DNA of 40,032 nucleotides, from positions 1 through 40,032 of the forward strand of contig CADCNI010000011.1 in the NCBI GenBank assembly GCA_902802795.1. The letters run 5' to 3'. Under the pieces are notes generated by a model that was not told the DNA's origin, searched no databases, and saw only the letters and a program-made list of their open reading frames with translations. Positions 1 to 7,074 of the stretch are shown here, piece after piece (the first letter of the stretch is position 1; each line of letters starts with the position of its first letter). The stretch is from an uncultured Ruminococcus sp. Lineage in GTDB: Bacteria > Bacillota > Clostridia > Oscillospirales > Acutalibacteraceae. The position numbers and the translations under genes are program-made.

Positions 1-86
1 ACCAGCACGCTTTTGCCGCGCAGTTTTTCCCAGCGGATGCCGCTGTCTATGATCGTGTCTAAATCCTGTGAAAATACCGGATTCAT
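1..86 (-). CDS. NAD-dependent epimerase/dehydratase, N-terminal fragment
   Basis: Only the first 28 codons lie in the window; the gene continues off the left edge. The peptide opens MNPVFSQDLD and then has a W-E-K-L-R-G-K-S-V-L-V stretch. This is the lead-in (tryptophan, 'LxGKxxLVTG') seen just before the Rossmann glycine motif of extended SDR sugar-nucleotide epimerases and dehydratases. The ATG at 84-86 follows a GAGGGAG ribosome site 8-9 nt upstream. The enzyme would act in the cytoplasm on a nucleotide sugar, but the substrate cannot be told from this fragment. The family call is an inference from a short motif. Confidence 0.5.
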   Translation of the reverse strand, partial: MNPVFSQDLDTIIDSGIRWEKLRGKSVL

Positions 87-141
87 CACACACACTCCCT
101 CATAAATTGATGTTCACTGACAGAATGACTGTATTGTAATA

Positions 142-184
142 TATTAAATCATACTAATACCCTTTTGTCAAACGAAACTTTCGT
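142..184 (-). promoter_or_regulatory. Promoter and adjoining palindrome for the epimerase gene
   Basis: On the minus strand TTGACA (166-171) is followed after 18 nt by TTAATA (142-147), upstream of the partial epimerase gene. Directly against the -35, at 172-184, lies the perfect palindrome ACGAAACTTTCGT (6-bp arms, 1-nt centre). It could be an operator, or a weak terminator for the XRE gene that ends at 206. Box matches are seen directly; the function is inferred. Confidence 0.45.
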
Positions 185-205
185 GTACGAAGGGAGATCA
201 CAATT

Positions 206-517
206 TTATCCGTTTTGAACAGCATACTTCTGAAAAAAATCGGACAGCATTTCCTCCATGCTCACGCCGAGAATCCGGCAAAAACAGGCCAGTTCATAAT
301 CCGTGACGAAGCGGGTGTTATGTTCGATCTTGCTGATCATCTGCTGGTCGATATTGACGCCTAACGTCTGCATTTTAGCGGCTAGCTGCGTCTGCGACAA
401 GCCGTTTTTGACCCGATGGATTTTCAATGTCCGGGAAATCACATTTTTATTGTTGTCAAAGAGTATTTTTTTCAAGAAACTCACACCAATATAACGTATT
501 TTACTTGACTTTAGCAT
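206..517 (-). CDS. XRE-family HTH transcriptional regulator
   Basis: A protein of up to 103 residues with one Cro/C1-type helix-turn-helix. The segment from about residue 26 (ISRTLKIHRVKNGLSQTQLA) to LGVSMEEML follows the XRE pattern: a basic first helix, the GLSQTQLA turn, MISKIEHNTR as the recognition helix and YELACFCRILGV as the closing helices. The first 25 residues are not typical of the family and no Shine-Dalgarno site precedes the ATG at 517. A GTG at 440-442 (Val26) would give a classical 78-residue repressor, although it also lacks a clear ribosome site. The gene is divergent from the LRR gene and sits beside operator-like repeats, which suggests local autoregulation. It has no sensor domain. 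Confidence 0.75.
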   Translation of the reverse strand: MLKSSKIRYIGVSFLKKILFDNNKNVISRTLKIHRVKNGLSQTQLAAKMQTLGVNIDQQMISKIEHNTRFVTDYELACFCRILGVSMEEMLSDFFQKYAVQNG

Positions 518-558
518 AATTGTGGTGTTATAATACGTTACATAAACGTAAGCGTGAA
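493..558. promoter_or_regulatory. Overlapping divergent promoters with inverted repeat
   Basis: On the plus strand TTGACT (505-510), 18 nt, TATAAT (529-534) faces the LRR gene. On the minus strand TTCACG (553-558), 17 nt, TATTAT (530-535) faces the XRE gene. The two -10 boxes overlap almost completely. An inverted repeat, AACGTATT (493-500) and AATACGTT (532-539), brackets the plus promoter, and its right arm covers both -10 boxes. A protein bound there could shut both promoters; the XRE product is the obvious candidate. The boxes and repeats are visible; the regulation is inferred. Confidence 0.5.
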
Positions 559-608
559 TGATGTTTTTTCACCCGGCATAATTGCAGTAACAAATTTCAC
601 AAATGTTA

Positions 609-637
609 TTGACTTTTCACAAAAGTCATATTATACT
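609..637 (+). promoter_or_regulatory. Sigma-A promoter with palindrome in its spacer
   Basis: TTGACT (609-614), 17 nt, TATACT (632-637), 65 nt before the LRR gene start. The spacer and -35 contain the perfect inverted repeat GACTTTT-CAC-AAAAGTC (611-627), a layout typical of a repressor operator. This is the nearest promoter to the LRR gene and gives a leader of about 60 nt. Confidence 0.55.
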
Positions 638-702
638 GTTTTTAATAATACAAAATGTAGTTTTATGTATTATGACGTTATCAGAAAGGAAGAATGAAAA
701 CC

Positions 703-1811
703 ATGAAGAACAAAAAGCGATTATTCAGGCTGCGAACCGCCCTGCTGACGGTACTGACCGTGGCGCTGATTGCCTCGGCTGCGGCGTTTTTAGGCGCAAG
801 CGCGGCAGAGTCGGTATCGCCGAGCGACGTGAGCGGGAGCGATGTCACCCGCCACATCAGCGAAACGGATGTGAGTCCGAGCGACAAGTCTGGAATGAAA
901 AAGGTTCTATGGAGCCGTTTGGCCGGCTTCTTTGCCCCCCTGTTCACAAGCGAAGCGCCGCAAAACCTCGGCGACCCCGTCATCACCATGACCACAGGAA
1001 AGGCTGTAGGAGAAACGCTGAATCTTGAAATCACCGGCATCAACCTCTCTATGTGGACTACGGCGACGGCACGCCTGTGGCTTACGGCGAGGGCGACGGC
1101 GCGGTAAAGGGCTCGGAGATTAAGATTTATGGAGATAATATTACTTCGTTGTATTGCTCTCATGATCAGCTCATTGCATTAAACGTGTCAAATAATTCCG
1201 CTTTAACAGAATTGTCCTGCATTAACAATCAACTGACCTCGCTGGATATCTCCAAATGCACAGCTTTGACTTCGTTGGGATGCAATTTTAACCAACTGAC
1301 ATCGCTGGATGTAACGAAGAACACAGCTTTGTCCAGTTTGGATTGTAATCATAACAAACTAAAATTCTCCACTTTAAAAGGAGATTTTTATAATAAATAT
1401 CACTCTGGTCGTATATATAGTTTTCAATACGAACAACAACCACCCATATTTATTTCTTCTACTATCAAAGCTGGAGAAGTCATCGATCTTTCTTCTGAAT
1501 ACAACCTTGACGGTATTATCACGAACTATACTTGGTACGACTCAGAAGGCAATGAAGTGACTCCTACGCAATCATACAACGGTGTATTTACCTTTGGTAA
1601 AGATTTCGTCGGAAAAACCCTTCCCTGTGCCATGACTAATGATAAGTTTCCGTTGTTTAAAGAAGACAATGATATTGGAGATGGTAAACGGTACGTTCCA
1701 GCCGATTGTCGTCTTGCTACAACAGAAGTAACAATCATTGATGAGGAAGAACCCACTCCACCCGACACACATTGCCTTTGGCATTTGATGTGTCGAGGGG
1801 AATTTTATTGA
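703..1811 (+). pseudogene. Secreted leucine-rich-repeat surface protein, frameshifted
   Basis: Start ATG 703 is preferred over ATG 694 because the GGAAG site at 688-692 is 10 nt away. The product opens with a signal peptide (MKNKKRLFRLR, a hydrophobic run, then SAAES), followed by a Ser/Pro/Asp-rich stretch with SPSDVSGSD. This frame stops at 1107. The continuation (VDYGDGTPVAYGEGDG..., then LRR units such as NQLTSLDISKCTALTSL) is in another frame from about 1050 to 1811. The join lies at the CTCTCT run near 1045-1050, as if one base were missing. The second frame ends in an atypical tail after EEEPTPPDT. From about 1775 another frame encodes a hydrophobic segment followed by KK, which could be a lost membrane anchor. 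Either this is a genuine pseudogene or the assembly has indels. The repeats suggest a surface adhesin or ligand-binding role. Confidence 0.6.
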
Positions 1812-1844
1812 TATCCCTGTTCGTGTCTGCTTTATTTACACACG

Positions 1845-1895
1845 CAAAAAAAGGGCACACGGCCAGCATCAAGCTGCCATATGCCCTTTTTTCAT
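1845..1895. terminator. Bidirectional intrinsic terminator
   Basis: A hairpin with stem AGGGCA...TGCCCT plus inner pairs GGC-CAG/CTG-CC is flanked by seven A on the left and six T on the right. It therefore works in both directions. It sits between the convergent LRR gene and the APH-like gene. Confidence 0.8.
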
Positions 1896-1934
1896 TCATT
1901 CGCTGATTCGCTTTTTTCGGGGAGACGTGGAGAA

Positions 1935-2690
1935 TTACTGATATTCCACTACATTGACCCATTTGAGAAGGAATTCTCTCTCCTCCGGTTTACCCTTGAC
2001 CGACTGGGATGCCGCCACGATGGGAAGCCACTGCTGCACATACTGCTTGGCGGTATCGCTCTTTTTGCAGTAGAGGTTCATATATTTCTCCGCCAGCTCG
2101 GTCTTGCCCTCCAGCGAGAAAAGCAGGTAGGTTCTCGCCGCGTCCGCCGCGCCGTTGCCCTGTGTGGCGTGCGACCAGTCGAGCACATACGCCTTGCCCT
2201 CGGCATTCACGATGATATTGCTGGGGTTGAAATCGCCATGGCACACCTTGACGTGCTTCTTCATGCCCGCCAGACGCATATCCAGTTCGTAACGGGTGGT
2301 CGCGTCCAGACCCGTCTCGGAAATCTTTCTTCTCATCTTGTCCTGGAGCTTATTGAGCAGCGGGGCGCGCTTGCTCTGGATTTCGAGCTGGAGATCGACA
2401 AACAGTTCGAGGTATTCGTCCAGCTTATCGGGGTTCTTCTCCATCAGCTCCGCGAGGGTGGTTCCCTCGATGTAATCGTACACAATCGCCCATTTGCCGT
2501 CGATCTTGGTGACCTGATCCACTTTCGGGATCGGCAGACCCGTTTCCTCCACTCTGGCGGTGTTGAGCGCCTCGTTGAGGATATCCGCCTTGGAGAAATC
2601 CTCCGCGAACACCTTCACGGTGTAATCGCCGTTTTTATAGATCGTCTTATTCGGACGCGTGGCAATGACTTCCATATGATCAAATTCCAT
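1935..2690 (-). CDS. APH/choline-kinase-family phosphotransferase
   Basis: 251 residues with the small-molecule kinase fold of the aminoglycoside phosphotransferase family. The catalytic loop CHGDFNPSNIIV (about residues 149-160) carries the HGD-x4-N signature. VLDWSHA (about 168-174) supplies the metal-binding Asp. IVYDYIEGTTLAELM (about 68-82) is the hinge region. There is no signal peptide or membrane segment, so it is cytoplasmic. The ribosome site AAGGAGG lies 9 nt before ATG 2690. The gene is monocistronic between terminator 1845-1895 and the palindrome-rich gap upstream. The substrate cannot be decided (choline, ethanolamine, a sugar or an aminoglycoside are all possible), so it should not be called a resistance gene. 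Confidence 0.8.
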   Translation of the reverse strand: MEFDHMEVIATRPNKTIYKNGDYTVKVFAEDFSKADILNEALNTARVEETGLPIPKVDQVTKIDGKWAIVYDYIEGTTLAELMEKNPDKLDEYLELFVDLQLEIQSKRAPLLNKLQDKMRRKISETGLDATTRYELDMRLAGMKKHVKVCHGDFNPSNIIVNAEGKAYVLDWSHATQGNGAADAARTYLLFSLEGKTELAEKYMNLYCKKSDTAKQYVQQWLPIVAASQSVKGKPEEREFLLKWVNVVEYQ

Positions 2691-2907
2691 AGTTGGTGCC
2701 TCCTTGTCGGAATTTTTTTATTCTATCAAAAGTAGGGTCATCGGAATAAGTGAAAAAGGGAAAACGTACTGCGACCGGGGAAAGTCGCGGAATGAATCCG
2801 CATGAGCAAATCCAGCCTTAATCCATCACGCAGTCAGGCGAATTCGGAGGAGGTTTCCCACGTCTGTATTCGCCCGACCCTGTTGCGTATCCGGGCGCGT
2901 CTTGCTC

Positions 2908-2994
2908 GGTCGGCTGCGCCGACCTTGTGGGGACGCTGTCCCCACTCCCCTGCAAGGGCTCTGCCCTTGACCCGGCAGGGAACCAGTCCCCTGC
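2908..2994. repeat. Array of four short palindromes (extragenic hairpins)
   Basis: In the 364-nt gap between the APH-like gene and adhE, four tight hairpins stand head to tail: GGTCGGC-TGC-GCCGACC (2908-2924), GTGGGGAC-GCT-GTCCCCAC (2927-2945), AAGGGC-TCT-GCCCTT (2954-2968) and a 9-bp stem with one mismatch around a CA loop (2975-2994). Loops are 2-3 nt. The region is far more G+C rich than the neighbouring gaps. This resembles REP/BIME-type extragenic repeats. On the minus strand it lies just after the adhE stop and may protect or end that transcript. No gene is seen in the rest of the gap. Confidence 0.6.
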
Positions 2995-3054
2995 ACCCCG
3001 CGCTCGCATTCGCTCCCTAGTTGCGCTTCGCTTTTCGTTTTTTCGCCTTTTCTT

Positions 3055-5652
3055 TTATTCGCCGTAATACGCCTTGCAGTACAGCTCCTTCATCTCGCTG
3101 ATAAGGGGATATCTCGGATTGGCGCCGGTGCACTGGTCGTCAAAGGCATTCTCGCTCATCTCATCCAGCGTCGCGAGGAAGGCTTCCTCTGTCACGCCGT
3201 AATCCGCAATGGTCTTCTTAATGCCGATGGTTTCCTTGAGCTGCTCCAGCTTGGCAATCAGACCCTCCAGCTTCTCGTTGTCATCCTTGCCCTCGATGCC
3301 GAGGTATTCCGCGATTTCGGCGTATCTTCTGAGGGTCTTGGGGTGATCGTACTGCGAGAAGGTACCCATCTTGGTGGGAACTTCGGCGGCATTGAAGCGC
3401 ATCACGTAAGGCATGACAAGCGCGTTGGCGATGCCGTGGGCGATGTGATGGTACGCGCCCAGCTTATGCGCCAGCGAGTGGTTGATGCCGAGGAACGCGT
3501 TAGCGAACGCCATACCCGCCATGGTAGCGGCGTTGGCCATTTTCTCTCTCGCGTAAGGCTGGTTGTTGCCGTCCTCATAGCAGGTCGGCAGGTATTCAAA
3601 GATGGTCTTGATGGCTTGCAGCGCCAGACCGTCGGTGTAATCGGTCGCCATGATGGAAACATACGCTTCGAGCGCGTGGCTCATCGCGTCGATGCCGGAA
3701 GCGGAGGTCAGACCCTTGGGAGCGGTCATTTGCAGATCCGCGTCCACAATCGCCATGTTCGGCAGGAGCTGGTAGTCCGCGAGCGGATATTTGATGCCCT
3801 CGTCGTCGGTGATGACGGCAAAGGGGGTGACTTCGGAACCGGTACCCGCGGAGGTCGGCACCGCGATAAAGTAGGCCTTTTCGCCCATCTTGGGGAAGGT
3901 GTAGACTCTCTTGCGGATATCCATAAAGCGCATGGCCATATCCATAAAGTCGGCTTCGGGATGCTCATACAGCACCCACATGATCTTGCCCGCGTCCATG
4001 GCGGAACCGCCGCCCAGCGCAATAATGCAGTCCGGCTCAAAGGCGCGCATCTGCTTCACGCCTTCCTCAGCGCAGGCCAGCGTCGGATCGGGCGCGACAT
4101 CGAAGAAGGTCGCGTGGACAATGCCCATTTCATCGAGCTTGTCGGTAATGCATTTGGTGTAACCGTTCTTGTAAAGGAACTGGTCGGTAACGATAAAGAC
4201 TCTCTTTTTGCCCATGACGTTTTTGAGTTCATCAAGCGCAACAGGCAGACAGCCTTTTTTGATGTAAACCTTTTCAGGCGCTCTGAACCACAGCATATTC
4301 TCTCTCCTCTCGGCAACCGTCTTGATGTTGATGAGGTGCTTCACGCCGACATTCTCGGAAACCGAGTTGCCGCCCCATGAGCCGCAGCCCAGTGTGAGCG
4401 AGGGAGCCAGCTTGAAGTTGTAGAGATCACCGATGCCGCCGTGGGACGAGGGCGTGTTGACCAGAATGCGGCAGGTCTTCATTCTCGCGCTGAATTCGTC
4501 GATCTTGGCGGTTTCGGTGATCGCGTTGCAGTAGAGCGACGAGGTGTGGCCGTAGCCGCCGTCCGCGATAAGCTGTTCCGCTTTGGCGAGCGCGTCCTCA
4601 AAATCCTCCGCCTTGTACATAGCCAGCACGGGGGAGAGCTTTTCGTGTGCGAATTCCTCGGAAATATCGACGCTTTCGACTTCACCGATCAGCACCTTGG
4701 TGGCCTCGGGAACTTCCACGCCCGCGAGCGCCGCGATGGTGACGGGCTTCTGACCGACGATCTTGGCGTTGAGCGCGCCGTTGATGATCATGGTCTTGCG
4801 CACCTTGTCTTTTTCGTCATCTTTGAGGAAGTAGCTGCCTCTCCTGGCGAATTCGTCGCGCACCTGATCATAAATCTCCTTGTCAACGATGACCGACTGC
4901 TCCGAGGCGCAGATCATGCCGTTGTCAAAGGTCTTGGAGTGGATGATCGAGTTGACCGCCAGCAGGATGTCCGCCGACTTGTCGATGATGGCGGGGGTAT
5001 TGCCCGCGCCCACGCCGAGAGCCGGTTTGCCGGAACTGTAGGCTGCTTTGACCATGCCGGGGCCGCCGGTCGCGAGAATGATGTCGGCTTCCTTCATAAC
5101 CAGATTGGTCATTTCAAGAGAGGGAACATCAATCCAGCCGATGATGCCTTCGGGAGCGCCCGCCGCCACAGCCGCTTCCAGCACAATCTTTGCCGCCGCA
5201 ATGGTGCTCTTTTTAGCGCGGGGATGGGGGCTGATGATAATGCCGTTGCGGGTTTTCAGACAGATCAGTGTCTTGAAAATCGCCGTCGAAGTGGGGTTGG
5301 TGGTGGGAATGACCGCCGCCACAACGCCGATCGGCTCCGCAATCTTTTTGGTGCCGAACACCTTGTCTTCTTCGATCACACCGCAGGTTTTGGCGTCCTT
5401 GTAGGCATTGTAGATGTACTCGGAGGCATAGTTGTTTTTGATGACCTTGTCCTCAACCACACCCATACCGGTCTCCTCCACCGCCATTTTGGCAAGAGGA
5501 AGTCTCGCCTTATTGGCCGCGATGGCAGCCGCGAGGAAAATTTTGTCAACCTGCTCCTGCGTGTAGGCCGAAAATTTTCTCTGCGCCTCCTTCACCTGTG
5601 CCAGCTTCTTTTCCAGCGCTTCCACGCTGTCTACGATTTCGTACTCTGCCAT
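3055..5652 (-). CDS. adhE: Bifunctional acetaldehyde-CoA/alcohol dehydrogenase
   Basis: 865 residues, the usual AdhE length. It reduces acetyl-CoA to acetaldehyde and then to ethanol, using two NADH. The N-terminal half is the CoA-acylating aldehyde dehydrogenase, with catalytic Cys at about 248 in DNGMICASEQ and a nucleotide-binding LGVGAGNTP. The C-terminal half, from about residue 445, is the iron-dependent alcohol dehydrogenase: GGGSAMDAGK, SAGTGSEVTPFAV, and metal ligands in SGIDAMSHALEAY and INHSLAHKLGAYHHIAHG. The start at ATG 5652 matches the family N-terminus (MAEYEIVDS) and follows GGGAG by 9-10 nt; the 22 extra in-frame codons upstream are not family-like. It is monocistronic with a Rex-type operator over its promoter. 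In the cell it probably forms spirosome filaments, a known family property. Confidence 0.97.
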   Translation of the reverse strand: MAEYEIVDSVEALEKKLAQVKEAQRKFSAYTQEQVDKIFLAAAIAANKARLPLAKMAVEETGMGVVEDKVIKNNYASEYIYNAYKDAKTCGVIEEDKVFGTKKIAEPIGVVAAVIPTTNPTSTAIFKTLICLKTRNGIIISPHPRAKKSTIAAAKIVLEAAVAAGAPEGIIGWIDVPSLEMTNLVMKEADIILATGGPGMVKAAYSSGKPALGVGAGNTPAIIDKSADILLAVNSIIHSKTFDNGMICASEQSVIVDKEIYDQVRDEFARRGSYFLKDDEKDKVRKTMIINGALNAKIVGQKPVTIAALAGVEVPEATKVLIGEVESVDISEEFAHEKLSPVLAMYKAEDFEDALAKAEQLIADGGYGHTSSLYCNAITETAKIDEFSARMKTCRILVNTPSSHGGIGDLYNFKLAPSLTLGCGSWGGNSVSENVGVKHLINIKTVAERRENMLWFRAPEKVYIKKGCLPVALDELKNVMGKKRVFIVTDQFLYKNGYTKCITDKLDEMGIVHATFFDVAPDPTLACAEEGVKQMRAFEPDCIIALGGGSAMDAGKIMWVLYEHPEADFMDMAMRFMDIRKRVYTFPKMGEKAYFIAVPTSAGTGSEVTPFAVITDDEGIKYPLADYQLLPNMAIVDADLQMTAPKGLTSASGIDAMSHALEAYVSIMATDYTDGLALQAIKTIFEYLPTCYEDGNNQPYAREKMANAATMAGMAFANAFLGINHSLAHKLGAYHHIAHGIANALVMPYVMRFNAAEVPTKMGTFSQYDHPKTLRRYAEIAEYLGIEGKDDNEKLEGLIAKLEQLKETIGIKKTIADYGVTEEAFLATLDEMSENAFDDQCTGANPRYPLISEMKELYCKAYYGE

Positions 5653-5743
5653 AGTCGATGTCTCCCATCTGTGGTAATATTTTGGTAAATCTGTACGGTA
5701 TTTCCCCTTCCTGCGCAATGCATGACAGGGAAAAACAGGCTCT

Positions 5744-5780
5744 TCGTTAATATATTAACAAACTTCTGTCCGCTTGTCAA
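5744..5780 (-). promoter_or_regulatory. adhE promoter with Rex-type operator
   Basis: On the minus strand TTGACA (5775-5780), 17 nt, TAATAT (5752-5757) lies about 95 nt before the adhE start. The sequence TTGTTAATATATTAACGA (minus strand, 5744-5761) spans the -10 and the expected start point. It matches the clostridial Rex consensus TTGTTAAnnnnTTAACAA at 13 of 14 defined positions. Rex releases DNA when NADH is high, so adhE would be induced when NADH builds up. Confidence 0.75.
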
Positions 5781-5859
5781 ACACAGAATCCACAGAAAAA
5801 GGACTTTTTTGCAATATCGTCCAAATAATCAAAATTACACAGCCAAGAGGGACATTTCT

Positions 5860-5964
5860 ATGGAACCTGCTAAACCTAATTTATTATACCCAATCCTTAT
5901 AAAAATTTCAATATTATTATTGAATTTTATGTTGTATTTTATTAAAATAATAACGGAAGGTTAA
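5860..5964 (+). CDS. Possible 34-residue hydrophobic peptide
   Basis: ATG 5860 is preceded by AAGAGGGA at 8-nt spacing. It opens a 34-codon frame whose product begins MEPAKPNLLYPILIK and is mostly Ile/Leu/Phe, a likely single membrane helix ending IITEG. No convincing promoter is seen, the region is very A+T rich and the composition favours chance hydrophobic codons. No family is recognised. Apart from this frame, the adhE promoter and the promoter of the next small gene, nothing is seen in 5653-6052. Confidence 0.25.
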   Translation: MEPAKPNLLYPILIKISILLLNFMLYFIKIITEG

Positions 5965-5979
5965 TTTTTCTGCTTTGTA

Positions 5980-6008
5980 TTGGATTTCACAGGCTTTTGT
6001 GATATAAT
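5980..6008 (+). promoter_or_regulatory. Extended -10 promoter of the 41-residue peptide gene
   Basis: TTGGAT (5980-5985), 17 nt, TATAAT (6003-6008), with an extended -10 TG at 6000-6001. The expected start near 6015 gives a leader of about 38 nt. Confidence 0.65.
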
Positions 6009-6052
6009 AGAAATACCATTGGATTTCTCTTTGGAAAGGTGGTGTTGAGGAC

Positions 6053-6178
6053 ATGAGAAGAAACGTGATGGCAGCTTTTGCCCTTTCTCTCAGCATTGTC
6101 GGCACAGTCATCTCCATTACCGGCGTTGTGCTGGCGGCATGCGCGCTCGGCAGCAGAAGACGTCTGTATCATCACTGA
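6053..6178 (+). CDS. 41-residue single-pass membrane peptide
   Basis: The product is MRRNVMAAFA, a hydrophobic stretch (LSLSIVGTVISITGVVLAA), then CALGSRRRLYHH. It has a basic N-terminus, one helix of about 20 residues and a basic tail with a lone Cys after the helix. Translation signals are good: AAGGTGG ends 10 nt before ATG 6053. It has its own extended -10 promoter and a strong terminator directly after the stop, so it forms a complete stand-alone unit between adhE and the Spo0A-like gene. No known family is recognised. A small membrane regulator or a type I toxin-like peptide are possibilities only; no antisense RNA was identified. Confidence 0.6.
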   Translation: MRRNVMAAFALSLSIVGTVISITGVVLAACALGSRRRLYHH

Positions 6179-6185
6179 CGCATTC

Positions 6186-6250
6186 AACAGAAAAACGGGT
6201 CGGAGACCACAGCCGCAGGCGGTAGGTTTCTGACCCGTTTTTCTGTTTTT
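6186..6250. terminator. Strong bidirectional terminator
   Basis: A 16-bp perfect stem, AACAGAAAAACGGGTC (6186-6201) with GACCCGTTTTTCTGTT (6232-6247), is followed by TTT. The same hairpin serves the convergent Spo0A-like gene ending at 6265. Confidence 0.85.
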
Positions 6251-6264
6251 CAGGATAAAAAACG

Positions 6265-7074
6265 TCAGGACGCAGGACGAAGCCCCACGCGAATCTTATC
6301 GGCAATCATCGCGATAAACTCGCTGTTGGTAGGCTTTCCGCGTGACATCAGCACGGTGCTGCCAAAATAGTAGTGCAGCGTGTCAATATCGCCTCTGCCC
6401 CACGCCACCTCGATGGCGTGACGAATGGCCCGCTCCACACGGGAAGGAGTCGTCAAAAACTGTTCCGCAACCCGCGGATAAAGCTGCTTGGTCATGGCGT
6501 CAAGAATGGCCGGTTCCTGCACCGCCTCCACAATGGAAAACCGAAGATAATGATAGCCCTTGATGTGAGCGGGAACACCGATCTGATGAATGATGTCCGT
6601 GACCAGTGTTTCGAGCGATTTGCCGTTGAACGTCCCTTCCGGCGGCGCGTCTTCCGGCAGACCCAAACCGTTCCGGTTGGTATTCCCGGGACAAAGCATC
6701 CGGCAAAGCGACGCCGGCTCCATCGGGCCTGTTACAATGGCAGTCGCGCCCGCTTCATACAGCTCGCGTTCCAGACGCATGTTTCCGAATTCGCACAGAA
6801 TGATGAACGAGGGACATTGACCGCCCCATTTCCGACGGGCGGCCCGGATGACAGCCACTGCGTTGGTATCGTCCACAAACAGATCCCACAGCACCATCTG
6901 GGGACGTTCTCTCTCTATAGCGTCAAACAGCGAGGGTATGCTGCGTTCCACCGACACAAACCGGGCCGCCATGATGTCCGGCGACAAGATGTCCTCATCC
7001 GTGTCGGCCGACTCATTGGCGGCTTCCAGCAGCATTGCCTTGTTTGCGTGCGACATAAGAACCTTGTTTATCAT
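6265..7074 (-). CDS. Spo0A-family regulator with degenerate receiver domain
   Basis: 269 residues, the usual Spo0A length. The C-terminal DNA-binding effector domain (about 150-262) is highly conserved: IIHQIGVPAHIKGYHYLR, SRVERAIRHAIEVAW and KPTNSEFIAM. The receiver half is not. Aligned with B. subtilis Spo0A, the acidic pair in VADDN becomes MSHAN (His9, Ala10), LTAFG becomes LCEFG (Cys94, Glu95) and the LKPF lysine becomes Gly116. The phospho-acceptor position is kept as Asp64 in LWDLF. Start ATG 7074 has GGGAG about 9-10 nt upstream; the longer upstream frame is not Spo0A-like. The gene is not next to spoIVB, the usual clostridial neighbour of spo0A. It is either a very divergent main Spo0A or a paralogue working without classical phosphorelay input. 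Confidence 0.85.
   Translation of the reverse strand: MINKVLMSHANKAMLLEAANESADTDEDILSPDIMAARFVSVERSIPSLFDAIERERPQMVLWDLFVDDTNAVAVIRAARRKWGGQCPSFIILCEFGNMRLERELYEAGATAIVTGPMEPASLCRMLCPGNTNRNGLGLPEDAPPEGTFNGKSLETLVTDIIHQIGVPAHIKGYHYLRFSIVEAVQEPAILDAMTKQLYPRVAEQFLTTPSRVERAIRHAIEVAWGRGDIDTLHYYFGSTVLMSRGKPTNSEFIAMIADKIRVGLRPAS

Noticed and set aside
1935-2690. Calling the APH-family gene an antibiotic resistance gene
   Set aside because: The fold is shared by choline, ethanolamine and sugar kinases, and nothing in the sequence or context points to aminoglycosides.
1881-2735. A 284-codon open frame on the plus strand
   Set aside because: It is antisense to the APH-like gene, which has the HGDxxxxN motif and a ribosome site. 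The frame also begins inside the terminator.
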